A stretch of 64,000 nucleotides of DNA from CAYNHF01 sp964397045 (GCA_964397045.1 CAYNHF010000028.1:26610-90609), one strand, 5' to 3'; numbered from the stretch's first letter, positions 45,293-54,156 are shown. The notes: generated from the sequence alone by a model not told the origin. Numbers and translations are program-made.

Positions 45293-45340
45293 GTTCTTCC
45301 GGACAGGTGCGGGCTCCGTCCCGCCAGGGGACGCAAGAAC
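45293..45340 (+). repeat. 48-nt dispersed palindrome, copy 4
   Basis: The right arm GGGACGCAAGAAC (45328-45340) is intact. The left arm GTTCTTCCGGACA (45293-45305) is degenerate. Total length is 48 nt, with a centre rich in GGGCTCCGTCCCGCC. It sits between the small membrane protein gene and tRNA-Gly. Confidence 0.7.
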
Positions 45341-45374
45341 AGAGATCGTTCGGGGCGGTACAATCGGGCCTCCG

Positions 45375-45448
45375 GCGGATGTAGTTCAAAGGCAGAACAC
45401 AAGCTTCCCAAGCTTGGAATGGGGGTTCGATTCCCCTCATCCGCTCCA
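45375..45448 (+). tRNA. tRNA-Gly (anticodon CCC)
   Basis: A complete cloverleaf with acceptor GCGGATG (45375-45381) pairing with CATCCGC, followed by discriminator T and an encoded CCA (to 45448). D arm GTTC/GAAC, anticodon stem CAAGC/GCTTG with loop TTCCCAA, so anticodon CCC at 45407-45409. The variable loop is GAAT, and the T arm has stem GGGGG/CCCCT with loop TTCGATT. It reads GGG codons, frequent in this high-GC genome. It sits just upstream of the dCTP deaminase gene. Confidence 0.97.
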
Positions 45449-45495
45449 GCGGCCGGGTCCTGCACACATACCTTCCCCAGCTACCATCGTGGCCG

Positions 45496-46071
45496 ATGAT
45501 TTTCTCCGACCGGACCATCAAAGAAGCCGTCGGCGACGGCAAGATTCTCATCGATCCATTCGATCCTGCCATGGTGCAACCGTCGAGTATCGATTTGCGG
45601 TGTGCCTCGACGTTCCGGGTGTTCGAGAACCATCGTTACCCCCTCATCGACCCGAAGGCGCCGCAAGAGGACCTCACGAAGTCCGTGGAAGCCGGCTCTG
45701 ATGAGCCCTTTATCCTGCACCCGGGTGAGTTCGTGCTCGGCGCGACCCTCGAGGTGATCGGACTCGCTGATGACATCGTGGCCCGGCTCGAAGGAAAGTC
45801 GAGCCTCGGCAGGCTTGGGCTTCTCATCCACTCCACCGCCGGCTTCATCGATCCCGGGTTCAAGGGCCAGGTGACGCTGGAACTGTCGAACGTCGCCAAC
45901 CTCCCCATCGCCATCTACCCCGGCATGAAGATCGGGCAGATCTCCTTCTATGAGCTCAGCACCCCGGCAGAGCACCCCTACGGCTCGCCGGGTGCCGGTT
46001 CGAAGTATCAGGGCCAATCGGGGCCAACTCCGAGCCGGGTCCACCACGACTTTTCGGGAGAGGCGACGTGA
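45496..46071 (+). CDS. dcd: dCTP deaminase (bifunctional Dcd/Dut type)
   Basis: A 191-residue protein close to the Mycobacterium tuberculosis bifunctional dCTP deaminase/dUTPase pattern. It reads PFDPAMVQPSSIDLRC, HPGEFVLGATLEVIGLADD, the active-site block RLEGKSSLGRLGLLIHSTAG, FIDPGFKGQVTLELSNVANL and HPYGSPGAGSKYQGQSGPTP. It converts dCTP to dUMP and NH3, feeding thymidylate synthesis. It starts 48 bases after tRNA-Gly. Its stop overlaps the VOC gene start as GTGA. Confidence 0.95.
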   Translation: MIFSDRTIKEAVGDGKILIDPFDPAMVQPSSIDLRCASTFRVFENHRYPLIDPKAPQEDLTKSVEAGSDEPFILHPGEFVLGATLEVIGLADDIVARLEGKSSLGRLGLLIHSTAGFIDPGFKGQVTLELSNVANLPIAIYPGMKIGQISFYELSTPAEHPYGSPGAGSKYQGQSGPTPSRVHHDFSGEAT

Positions 46072-46436
46072 GCGAAACGCCGATCGGCATGGTCAGCAGC
46101 ATCGTGATCGACACCACCGCCGACGACCTCGATACGCTTGTCGAATTCTGGAGAACCATCCTCGGGCTAGAAGAGAAGGTGCGCTACCCGAGCTTCGTGT
46201 GGCTCAATGCTGTCAGCAAGAATGGACCCTCGCTTGCCTTCCAGGTCGTTCCCGAATCCAAAACGACCAAGAATCGGGTCCACGTCGACGTCGAGGTTGA
46301 GGACCGAGATGCCTTCGCAGCTCAAGTTGCGTCTCTGGGGGGCGGCAGGGTCGACCAACACACCATGGGTGACTTCACCTGGAATGTGATGGCCGACCCG
46401 GCCGGCAACGAGTTCTGCATCTTCAGTCACCGTTGA
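46068..46436 (+). CDS. VOC family protein (glyoxalase/bleomycin-resistance fold)
   Basis: A 122-residue protein from GTG 46068, overlapping the dcd stop by four bases. The fold pattern is SSIVIDTTADDLDTLVEFWR, SKNGPSLAFQVVPESKTTKN, RVHVDVEVEDRDAF and VMADPAGNEFCIFS, with His/Glu metal-site positions in VHVDVE and EFC. Such proteins are metal-dependent lyases, dioxygenases or drug-binding proteins; the role is unknown. Coupling to dcd may be accidental. Confidence 0.85.
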   Translation: MSETPIGMVSSIVIDTTADDLDTLVEFWRTILGLEEKVRYPSFVWLNAVSKNGPSLAFQVVPESKTTKNRVHVDVEVEDRDAFAAQVASLGGGRVDQHTMGDFTWNVMADPAGNEFCIFSHR

Positions 46437-46570
46437 GCCGAGGAGCCTGCAACTGGGTCTGAGCGTCGACGTATTCCGCTACATGCTCGGCCCACAAGGC
46501 CAAACCCTCGGGTGTCAGGTTCGCGTCTGGCTGGGGGTGGCCACAGCCGCCCCATCGAGTTGCGTTGCGG

Positions 46571-46879
46571 CTACATCTCGATGAGTTCGGCGACCTCGAT
46601 CGAACCTCCGGACTCACGAATCGGGCAGCCCTTGGCCTTGTTGAGGGCGCCGTCGAGCGAATCGGCGGTCACGACGGTGTAGCCCGTCACCCCGTTCTCC
46701 GAGCCGACGACCGATCCATCTGCCGCAACCGTCTGCATCGGAATCGCGGGGGCTCCGCCGTCGGCGATGGAGGCGCCCAATTCGCCGTACCAAGCCTCCC
46801 ATTGGCCCATGACCCTCGCCTGTTCCTCTTCCGTCTCCGCCATCGCACCACCGTGATACGCAAACAAGTACCTCGCCAT
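46571..46879 (-). CDS. YCII-related domain protein
   Basis: A 102-residue protein from ATG 46879 (GGGAGG six bases upstream). The start MARYLFAYHGGAMAETEEEQ, then MGQWEAWYGELGASIADGGA and the later TADSLDGALNKAKGCPI match the YciI-like (DCGG/YCII) family of small dimeric alpha/beta barrel proteins found near extracytoplasmic-function sigma factors. No sigma factor is next to it here. Function not known. Confidence 0.88.
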   Translation of the reverse strand: MARYLFAYHGGAMAETEEEQARVMGQWEAWYGELGASIADGGAPAIPMQTVAADGSVVGSENGVTGYTVVTADSLDGALNKAKGCPIRESGGSIEVAELIEM

Positions 46880-47097
46880 TGTGAACCTCCCGGTCTCCTG
46901 CCGGCCTTCCCGGCGTTGATACCTCAACGACAAACCGTGGGCATTGATTTCGACAAATCGTGACCAACTTTTCGCGAACCGACCAACTCGCGAAGTCCCT
47001 GCCGAACCGGACATGATGAGGCGAGACCCGCCAGATGGGTGGCTCATCGGGATGGGGATCAGCCCAAGGAACGGGACCCGGCAGGGTCCCGGTTCTG

Positions 47098-47145
47098 GTT
47101 CCTGCGTACCCAGAGGGTGTAGACACCGTCCAGGGACGCAAGAAC
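47098..47145 (+). repeat. 48-nt dispersed palindrome, copy 5
   Basis: Arms GTTCCTGCGTACC (47098-47110) and GGGACGCAAGAAC (47133-47145), 48 nt in total, with a pseudo-symmetric centre GGGTGTAGACACC. It lies in the 278-base gap between the YCII gene and the ABC transporter operon. The rest of that gap shows no gene. Confidence 0.85.
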
Positions 47146-47157
47146 AGAAGCCGAGCC

Positions 47158-47880
47158 TCACGAATCCGGGATCGACTCGATGCTCGTACCCTCAGTGAGC
47201 CAGAGCGTCAGCTCGTCCCGATCGGGTGTGTGCAGTTTGCCGGACTCGACGAACTGAGCACCGTCGACAAAATCGATAGCCGCAGGGTCGTGGGTCGCCA
47301 TCACCACCGCAGTGCCTTGCTGTGCCACCTGACGTAGCAGACCGAGGATCGAAGCACCCGTCGCGGTATCCAACTCACCGGTCGGCTCGTCCGCCAGGAT
47401 GTACCCGGGCTCGTGCACTAGTGCTCGCGCGATTGCCACCCGCTGCTGCTCGCCTCCGGACAGCTCCCCGGGCCGATGCTGCGCTCGGTCGACCATGTCT
47501 ACCGATTCGAGCGCGGCTATCACGCGGTCCCGCGCCTGGTTCCCTCCGATCCCGAGGAGGCGCAGCGACACATCGATGTTTTCGTACGCAGATAGCAGCG
47601 GCAGCAACCCAGCAGACTGGAACACAAAACCCAGCTTCGTCCTCCGGATCCCGGCGGACAGCGACTCCGATAGCCCGTCGACCCGACCGCCATCGATCCA
47701 CACCTCCCCCGAGTCCGGTTCCTGGAGCAGGCCGATGATCTGAAGGATCGAGGTCTTCCCCGATCCAGATGGCCCGAAGAACGCGCTGAAGTCACCCTGG
47801 GATATGGCCACCGAAACGTCGACAGCTCCGATCGCACCGTTGGAGTAACGCTTCGAGACGTCCCTGAGCTCAAGACTCAT
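47158..47880 (-). CDS. ABC transporter ATP-binding protein (LolD/MacB type)
   Basis: From ATG 47880 (overlapping the upstream ATPase by 11 bases) the product is 240 residues. ATPase motifs: Walker A FFGPSGSGKTSILQIIG, Q-loop LGFVFQSAGLLPLLS, signature GELSGGEQQRVAIARALVH, Walker B GYILADEPTGELD and the switch region VVMATHDPAAIDFVDGA. It belongs to the MacB/LolD family that powers FtsX-like permeases. It is the last gene of the operon 52287-47158. Confidence 0.92.
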   Translation of the reverse strand: MSLELRDVSKRYSNGAIGAVDVSVAISQGDFSAFFGPSGSGKTSILQIIGLLQEPDSGEVWIDGGRVDGLSESLSAGIRRTKLGFVFQSAGLLPLLSAYENIDVSLRLLGIGGNQARDRVIAALESVDMVDRAQHRPGELSGGEQQRVAIARALVHEPGYILADEPTGELDTATGASILGLLRQVAQQGTAVVMATHDPAAIDFVDGAQFVESGKLHTPDRDELTLWLTEGTSIESIPDS

Positions 47881-48715
47881 CGGCGGCGTCCTTCCTGCGC
47901 AGCATGATCCCGTCATCGGTGAGGCTCACCTCTGCCTCGTCTGTGATCCCGGCGCTCAGCAACAGATCACGCGGCAGCTGGATCATGCCGCGCTGATCAA
48001 TATGAAGCAGCTCGGCCTCCCCGTGTTTGCCCTGCGTAGCCATGCGACCGTCGGCGAGTCGCACGATCCGGTCGCTGCGAGTAGCGATGGCTACGTCGTG
48101 GGTGACCACGAGAATGCTGAGACCTCCCTCATGGGCCAGGCGTCGCAGTAGGTCGTAGATCTCGAGGGAAGTTTCGGTATCCAGCTCACCAGTCGGTTCG
48201 TCTGCCAGCAGGAGTTTCGGGCCCAGCGCCAGAGCAACGCACAGGGCCAGCCGCTGCTGCTCGCCTCCCGACATGGTGTGGACCTTGGCGAAGGCCTGGC
48301 TGCGCAGACCCACTGCTTCGAGCAATGCCATCGAGCGCTGGCGACGCCGCTTGCCACGAACGCCGCCAAGCATCATCGGAAGCTCGATGTTGTCGATCGC
48401 CTTGAGGTAGGGCAGCAGATTGCGGGTGAAGTCCTGCCACAGGAACCCGACGGTTCGACGGTAGTACTCCGTCAGCCCCTTCTGCTCGATATCCGAGAGG
48501 TCGACCCCTGCCACCTCGGCCCGACCCGCAGAGGGCTTGTCGAGGCCGGCGAGGATCGTCAAGAGCGAAGACTTGCCTGCCCCCGACTTGCCCACGATGG
48601 AGACGAAATCGCCTTCGTTCATGCTGAAATCCAGCCCCTGGAGCGCCACCACCTCCAGTGATCCTTGTTTGTGGATCTTGATGAGGTTCTCGCAATCCAC
48701 GATGCGCGTGGTCAT
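47870..48715 (-). CDS. ABC transporter ATP-binding protein with AbrB-like C-terminal tail
   Basis: A 281-residue LolD-like ATPase: Walker A IVGKSGAGKSSLLTILAG, signature TMSGGEQQRLALCVALALG, Walker B KLLLADEPTGELD. After the ATPase ends (about residue 230) comes a roughly 45-residue tail (HIDQRGMIQLPRDLLLSAGI, then DEAEVSLTDDGIMLRR) that matches the swapped-hairpin pattern of AbrB/SpoVT transcription-switch domains. A DNA-binding or dimerising tail on a transporter ATPase is unusual. It starts at 48715 exactly where the permease ends, so the genes are coupled. Confidence 0.9.
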   Translation of the reverse strand: MTTRIVDCENLIKIHKQGSLEVVALQGLDFSMNEGDFVSIVGKSGAGKSSLLTILAGLDKPSAGRAEVAGVDLSDIEQKGLTEYYRRTVGFLWQDFTRNLLPYLKAIDNIELPMMLGGVRGKRRRQRSMALLEAVGLRSQAFAKVHTMSGGEQQRLALCVALALGPKLLLADEPTGELDTETSLEIYDLLRRLAHEGGLSILVVTHDVAIATRSDRIVRLADGRMATQGKHGEAELLHIDQRGMIQLPRDLLLSAGITDEAEVSLTDDGIMLRRKDAADES

Positions 48716-51700
48716 CAGCGCTCCACCTCTCTCAAGACCTCACTCATGCGACGGGTAGACACCCGACGCGTCGCCCAGAACACGCTGGCGATGAGCATGA
48801 GGGCGACACCTGCCACGTAGAGCCAGAGCGTGGTCCAGTCGACACTCAACACGACCGCAGGTTCGATCTCGCGCGCCGTCTCGCCGAGCTGCAGGAAAGG
48901 GATCATGATCCACGTCAAGATGATGCCCCCGGCCACACCGATGGCAGCCCCCATTCCGATCACGGCGAGTTGCTCGACCGCGAAGGTGCCTGCGACCTCC
49001 CGCCGCTGGAAACCGAGCGCACGCAGCACACCCATCTCGCGGGCACGACGCGCCACTGCGAGAAGCACGTATCCGGTCACCCCCGCGAGCGCCAGCACCA
49101 CACTCACCGCAGCACCGACGAACAGGATGGCAACCAGCCCGACCTGGACCGGCCGGCTCGAGAACTCCGCCGCGCTTCCGGCAAGGGTGATGATCTGGCG
49201 GGGCTCATCTTCGAGTTGTGCAGTGATCCTGCGAATCGCGGCATCCGGGTTCTCACTGGCCACCCAGAGTTCGTCAGGGCCGTCGACTCTTGCCAGGTTG
49301 GTCTCGAAACTCCAGGAAGCCGAACCGTTGGTCCATGCGTTGAGCGCATCGAAGTCAACGATCATGTTGCCTTCTTTGGTGCGATCGTTCATGGTCGGGA
49401 CCTCGCCCACGAGCCCTGCCATCACCCCAGGGATTATTTCGCTGCCGATGCTGTAGCTCGACGATTCCCCGACCTCGAGGCCGGCAATCGCGGCGGCCTC
49501 GCGATCGAGCAGCACCAGCAGATCGTCAGGGACGCGCCGCAGCTGCGGAACGATCGGGTTCACCCGGGCCCGCCTTCCCGGCAGCGACAACAGCCCCACG
49601 GTGCCGGGTCGAACCAGCGGGGAGGCAGCGATCTCTGTCGCGGTAGGTGGCGGAACACCCGGCGGGAGATCCGAGAAGTAGACCGTCGCCGCTCTGTCTC
49701 CGGGCACCTCTCCCTGCAACACCAGCCCGTTGATCGCGCTCAGCTCGCCAAGCGCGGCGTCGAGCAGAACCGGCCCGCCCGGGGTCAGCACGACTACGTC
49801 TGCAAACAGCAGCGACTCCCCGTTGTTCACGATGCCGTCGAGTTGGTCGCTTCGCTCCAGCCACATTGCGTGAAGCGTCAGCGGAGTCACGGGGGGACTC
49901 GGAAAGTCGTCGTTCAGGCCCTCAGCGAGGTCGACGACCGCCGTGCTCCAACCGGTGTCGACAAAATCGGAGCCAGCCTGCATCGTCCAAGCCTGACCGG
50001 CAGCGTCGAAGACCTTGACCATGAGCCGAAGCGACTGGTCGTCCGCCCTTTCACCCAACTCTGCTTCCTCAGCAGCGCTGCGAGGAACCACAAGCCCATC
50101 CACGCTCAGGCCGGTGGCGTCCACAGGCAACTCCACACCGATGTCCGGGGCGGTCCCGTCGGGTCGCAGCGCTCCGAAGATCTCGAAAGGATCGTCTGCA
50201 CCGAAGTCAGGCCGCCACGCCACCACTTCGCTGAACTCCTCGGGCCGAATCGCCAGCACCTCAGCCCGGCGTGAGATCTGGCGAGGGGCACCATCGGTTC
50301 GCAACACGCGCGCCCCCTGATCCTCGTCCGGCACGATGAGGAAGCCGGCCATGTCATCGACGATCCTGACGTCTGCTCCCGCCGTGAAAGCAGCCCGGTC
50401 GGCGAATGACTGTTCGAGTGTGTTGGCATACGTCAGGGCAAACGCGCCGAGGCCCGTCGTGAGCCACACCAGCAGCGCTAGGCGCCCGTAGGGAACCGGA
50501 TTGCGCCCGAGATGCCAGCCGGGCAGCGCCATCGACATGAAGCGCGCCTTGGTCATGATCCATCCCGCGAGTCGCAGCATCCAGGGCAACAGACGCAGCA
50601 GTACCAGGGCGCCGGTGAACAAGAGCAACACGGGGAAGATCACCGCGAGCGGATCGAGGGTCGCTTCACCACCAGACAGATTGATGAACCCGCGCTGCCA
50701 GAGCTGAAACATGATCACGAGCGACAACGCGATGGCGAACAAATCGAGGTTGTATCGCTGCCAGACAGACTGCTTCGTCGGCCTCGCGGCCAGCGAACGG
50801 AGTTCGAGCACGCTGCGCCGGGAGATCGGGAGAATCGCCAACCCCATGGCCAGGAACACCAGCACTGCTCCCACGATCAGATACGGCTCGATCCGCCGAA
50901 CCTGTGACACCTCGAGCGCCGCCCCCCCGGTGAGGGAGGACAGTGGGGGAACTCTTCCTGTGATCCCCACCAGCAGGCGAGCCACGTACGGTGCAAGCAG
51001 CGCGGCGATCACCGCGATGAACGCCGACTGGGCCAGGTGAATCCCGACGGTCTGCGAAGAGCTAGCGCCGCGGGTACGGAGCAGCGCGATCTCCGGGCCT
51101 TCTCGCTCCAGAGTGAGTGCCGCGGTGTAGATGAGGAAGTAGAGGGCACCCCCGACGACCAGCGCCAGCATGGCATTGATCGGTGCGCCGATGACTGTCG
51201 ACCGGGTCTGAAATTCGGCGAGCAGCAACGGAAGAAAGCTGTTCGAAGCGATGGTGCCACCGCTTGCCTGACTCACCCCGGCGTTGTAGTTGACGATGCC
51301 ATTGATGACGGCCTGTCGCTGATCGAGTTCGAGCGTCTCCGGGTCGAATTCCAGAAACCAACGTTGCATTACCGTCGCGCCGGAAAATCCGCGCGTGGTC
51401 CGTGCCCACAGGTCTTCGTTCGGATTGACCGGGACCGCAGACGAATAGGTATCGAACGTGGCCTGTGACAGATAGAGCATCGACAGGGGGTCGTCGACCC
51501 CCCAGAACTTGTCTGTGGGATCCTCCGGCTCCACGATCGCGGCAATCTCGACGTACTCGAAGACTTCTGGGAGGCCAAGGAACGGTCGGAGCACGAAGGT
51601 GTCGCCGACCTCGCGCTGGGTCCTTGTTGCCGCCCCGGCTCCCACCACGATGGGCAGCGGGGCAGCCGCGCCTGCCCGGGGGAGGGACGTGAGGTCATCG

Positions 51701-52287
51701 GGCCACGCCCCTGCAACGACGGTCAGCCTGTCCTCGATATCCGGAGCAGTCAGGATCCGCACCTGAGTCGCCTCGCGCGGTGGGGTGGGATACGGCGCCG
51801 GCGGATCTTCTTCTGGCGGATCTCCGTCGAGCCTCCGCTGGGCCATTGCTGCCTTCCATGCCTCTGCCTGCCCAAGCCAATCCACCGATCCATCAACGGG
51901 AATCACGAGAAACTCGCGGGTCTGGGATCGTTCCAGCGAAGTCGGGTACCACTCGATCACGAACCGGCGCCAGTTCTCATCGACGATCTCGCGGTTGACC
52001 TGTGCCGCACCCCCGCTGTAGTCGTTGGTTTGCGTGAATGAGGTGATATCGACTTCGGAGGCGGCAGTGCCGGCAAGCGTGAACTTGAGGTCGACGGCCT
52101 GAACTGAAGCTTCGTACAAGGGCAGCACGACCAGCAGCGCAATCACGAGGGTCGACCCCAGGAAGGAGCCGATCAATACCCCGCGCTTGGCCCACACTCG
52201 CCTGACGACCAGGCCGAGATAGGTGACGAGTCTCACCGGCGTTTGTTCCCTTGCCTCCGGAACGGAGGCCAGCGTAGCTGGGGACAT
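48715..52287 (-). CDS. Large FtsX-like ABC transporter permease
   Basis: A 1190-residue membrane protein with an N-terminal helix (GVLIGSFLGSTLVIALLVVL), a large extracellular region (about 60-370) and several internal helices (ALVVGGALYFLIYTAALTLE, LLLFTGALVLLRLLPW). A second soluble domain and three C-terminal helices follow (VGLVAILFVGAAVSVVLALA; EMGVLRALGFQRREVAGTFA, the FtsX family signature; VAGVALMLIASVFWATRRVS). It forms the membrane half of the transporter with the two ATPases downstream, in the style of MacB/LolCE. Two full FtsX units are fused in one chain. Substrate unknown. Confidence 0.88.
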   Translation of the reverse strand: MSPATLASVPEAREQTPVRLVTYLGLVVRRVWAKRGVLIGSFLGSTLVIALLVVLPLYEASVQAVDLKFTLAGTAASEVDITSFTQTNDYSGGAAQVNREIVDENWRRFVIEWYPTSLERSQTREFLVIPVDGSVDWLGQAEAWKAAMAQRRLDGDPPEEDPPAPYPTPPREATQVRILTAPDIEDRLTVVAGAWPDDLTSLPRAGAAAPLPIVVGAGAATRTQREVGDTFVLRPFLGLPEVFEYVEIAAIVEPEDPTDKFWGVDDPLSMLYLSQATFDTYSSAVPVNPNEDLWARTTRGFSGATVMQRWFLEFDPETLELDQRQAVINGIVNYNAGVSQASGGTIASNSFLPLLLAEFQTRSTVIGAPINAMLALVVGGALYFLIYTAALTLEREGPEIALLRTRGASSSQTVGIHLAQSAFIAVIAALLAPYVARLLVGITGRVPPLSSLTGGAALEVSQVRRIEPYLIVGAVLVFLAMGLAILPISRRSVLELRSLAARPTKQSVWQRYNLDLFAIALSLVIMFQLWQRGFINLSGGEATLDPLAVIFPVLLLFTGALVLLRLLPWMLRLAGWIMTKARFMSMALPGWHLGRNPVPYGRLALLVWLTTGLGAFALTYANTLEQSFADRAAFTAGADVRIVDDMAGFLIVPDEDQGARVLRTDGAPRQISRRAEVLAIRPEEFSEVVAWRPDFGADDPFEIFGALRPDGTAPDIGVELPVDATGLSVDGLVVPRSAAEEAELGERADDQSLRLMVKVFDAAGQAWTMQAGSDFVDTGWSTAVVDLAEGLNDDFPSPPVTPLTLHAMWLERSDQLDGIVNNGESLLFADVVVLTPGGPVLLDAALGELSAINGLVLQGEVPGDRAATVYFSDLPPGVPPPTATEIAASPLVRPGTVGLLSLPGRRARVNPIVPQLRRVPDDLLVLLDREAAAIAGLEVGESSSYSIGSEIIPGVMAGLVGEVPTMNDRTKEGNMIVDFDALNAWTNGSASWSFETNLARVDGPDELWVASENPDAAIRRITAQLEDEPRQIITLAGSAAEFSSRPVQVGLVAILFVGAAVSVVLALAGVTGYVLLAVARRAREMGVLRALGFQRREVAGTFAVEQLAVIGMGAAIGVAGGIILTWIMIPFLQLGETAREIEPAVVLSVDWTTLWLYVAGVALMLIASVFWATRRVSTRRMSEVLREVER

Positions 52288-52377
52288 GAATTCCGTTCAG
52301 TTCCCTTGGCGCTCACACAGTCCTTGACCTTGGACCAGTCGCCCGAAGCGACCCTGGTGAGAGTGGTCGCTCGGCGC

Positions 52378-53490
52378 TCATCCCCTCACGCCACGAAGCT
52401 CCAACTCCTCAGCCCGGATACACGCCACCGAACGATCCCCCACTCCGGTAAGCAGTGGACGCTGCCTCACACACTCATCCACCGCGTACGGGCACCGGGG
52501 AGCGAAGGCACACTCATCGCCCGGCACGTCGATGATCGGTACCGGATCACCTTCCACCGGCCGCAGGCGATCAGCCCCAGGCCATGGAATCGACCCCAAC
52601 AGGCCCTCGGTGTAGGGATGGAGCGGCCTGTCATACAGCGAGGCGGCGTCTCCCACTTCAACGATCTGACCGCCGTACATGACGGCGACCTGGTCCGCCA
52701 GCTTGGCGACCGTCGCCAGGTCATGCGTGACCAGGATCATCGCCATACCTCGCTGCTCGCACAGATCCTGGATCAGGTCGAGAATCGCCGCCGCTACCGA
52801 GGTGTCGAGCCCCGCCAGAGGCTCGTCTGCCACCAGCAAGCGGGGCGCCTTGATGAGCGCAGCCGCAAGCATTGCCCGCTGCGCCTGACCGCGGCTCAAC
52901 TCATGTGCAAACGAGAAGTACTTCTGCACCTTGGGCAACCGGACCTCACCAAGCGCCTCAAGGACGCGGGCCTCGATCTCCTCATCAGACAGATCGGTGT
53001 GTTCGGCAAGCACCTCCCCCGACTGGTCTCCGATGAGCGTGGTGGGCTCCCAGGCGGCGAGAGCGTCCTGGAACAGGAACCCGACCTGCATCCCTACGGT
53101 CTCACGCCACGCGGCGTCGCCGACCTCGTACTCATCCGGGGCGCCACGGCGCAGTCTGCCGCGCCGGGCCTTGCGTTCTTTCGGGAGGGGATAGATGGTG
53201 CGTCCGTCGAGTTCGACCGTGCCGGAGAGCACCTTGGCGCCGGGACCGTTGAGGTTGAAGGCGCCGAGGGTGCTGAGAGTCTTACCGGACCCCGACTCGC
53301 CGATGAGCGCGAATACCTCACCTTCTGCGACTTGGAAGCTCACGCCGCGCACTGCCGCCCTCCACCCCGCGGCCAACTCGAGCTCCTCATCGACCACCCA
53401 AAGGCCAGATGAACCACGCTCCTCTATCGCCGTCCGCTCGTCGTACACCGCGATGTGGAGATCGCGAACCTCGAGTAGTGGCGCCATCAC
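52378..53490 (-). CDS. Oligopeptide-type ABC transporter ATP-binding protein (OppD/DppD-like)
   Basis: A 370-residue ATPase with the DppD/OppD pattern: Walker A IGESGSGKTLSTLGAFNL, signature HELSRGQAQRAMLAAALIKA, Walker B PRLLVADEPLAGLDTSVAAA, the switch region ILVTHDLATVAKLADQVAVM and the C-terminal oligo_HPY block PLHPYTEGLLGSIPWPG, FAPRCPYAVDECVRQRP. An insertion (residues about 20-45, EERGSSGLWVVDEELELAAG) interrupts the first strand region. No peptide-transport permease or binding protein is in the window, so its partners are elsewhere. It lies 90 bases upstream of the FtsX operon on the same strand. Confidence 0.9.
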   Translation of the reverse strand: MMAPLLEVRDLHIAVYDERTAIEERGSSGLWVVDEELELAAGWRAAVRGVSFQVAEGEVFALIGESGSGKTLSTLGAFNLNGPGAKVLSGTVELDGRTIYPLPKERKARRGRLRRGAPDEYEVGDAAWRETVGMQVGFLFQDALAAWEPTTLIGDQSGEVLAEHTDLSDEEIEARVLEALGEVRLPKVQKYFSFAHELSRGQAQRAMLAAALIKAPRLLVADEPLAGLDTSVAAAILDLIQDLCEQRGMAMILVTHDLATVAKLADQVAVMYGGQIVEVGDAASLYDRPLHPYTEGLLGSIPWPGADRLRPVEGDPVPIIDVPGDECAFAPRCPYAVDECVRQRPLLTGVGDRSVACIRAEELELRGVRG

Positions 53491-53531
53491 ACCTCCGTCA
53501 TTCGGGCAAGCACATCAGGCTTCCAGGCTAG

Positions 53532-53942
53532 GTGACCGAACCGACGGGTACGCTTCGCGCGGTCAGAGTGTCGCACAACATCCTCCGAGTCAGCAGCATG
53601 GCCCGGGCCCTCGACTTCTGTCGCAACGCAGTGTGGCTCAGCCTGGAGGCAGAAGGACCCGCGTTCTCGTTTCTCGCTGCCGGCGCGATCCGGATCGCTC
53701 TCAATGAAGTCGCCAAGACCGAAGCCGACGCTACGGGCGCGGAGATCGTGCTCGAAGCGGAAGACGTCAACGCCGCATTCGAGACCGTGCAGGAACGCGG
53801 CGTACCCTTCGCGCTTGCGCCGCGTCCGGTGATGACCGCAGGCGAACGGACGCTCCCGGCGGCGCACTTCAGCAACCCGGACGGGCACCCATGGTCGGTG
53901 ACGGGATCCGTAGATACCACGTTGGGCGAACCGGCAAGCTGA
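53532..53942 (+). CDS. VOC family protein
   Basis: A 136-residue protein from GTG 53532, divergent from the OppD-like gene with 41 bases between. The glyoxalase-fold pattern is VSHNILRVSSMARALDFCRN, FLAAGAIRIALNEVAKTEAD, NAAFETVQERGVPFALAPRP and AAHFSNPDGHPWSVTG. Predicted metal-binding or ligand-binding protein; function unknown. Confidence 0.82.
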   Translation: MTEPTGTLRAVRVSHNILRVSSMARALDFCRNAVWLSLEAEGPAFSFLAAGAIRIALNEVAKTEADATGAEIVLEAEDVNAAFETVQERGVPFALAPRPVMTAGERTLPAAHFSNPDGHPWSVTGSVDTTLGEPAS

Positions 53943-53962
53943 GCCCCGCGGCCGCGGGGCTA
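53943..53962 (+). terminator. Perfect palindrome directly after the VOC stop
   Basis: AGCCCCGC-GGCC-GCGGGGCT occupies 53943-53962 immediately behind the TGA of the VOC gene. The hairpin is very GC-rich but is not followed by a U-run. It is a candidate terminator or stability element. The gap 53963-54126 holds a degenerate GTTCT...AAGAAC inverted repeat of 48 nt (53988-54035), a possible decayed member of the dispersed palindrome family. Confidence 0.4.
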
Positions 53963-54126
53963 GTCATTGCGTGCGGAGCGGTTTTGGTTCTCGGGAAGAG
54001 CCGAGGTCCGGCCGATCACTATCTCTACAAGAACCGAGGCGGTGTTCCACTCCATTGGAACGCGAAGACGGGGGTCCCCTTCCCCCCGACTCCTCCTCAA
54101 GAGCGACCGCCCCGGGGACCAGAGCG

Positions 54127-54156
54127 AGAAGCAGCCCTCTTCGGAGGGCTGCTTCT
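54127..54156. terminator. Strong stem-loop between VOC and dnaB genes
   Basis: AGAAGCAGCCCTC (54127-54139), loop TTCG, GAGGGCTGCTTCT (54144-54156): a 13-bp perfect stem. On the plus strand the loop is the stabilising UUCG tetraloop and the stem is followed by TTGC. It sits about 75 bases past the dnaB stop and can serve either strand as terminator; the U-run is short. Confidence 0.7.

Noticed and set aside
46423..46617. Minus-strand frame of 64 codons between the VOC and YCII genes
   Set aside because: It starts inside the YCII gene on the same strand; a stretch (LTPEGLALWAEHVAEYVDAQ) looks coding-like, but no start, RBS or family supports it.
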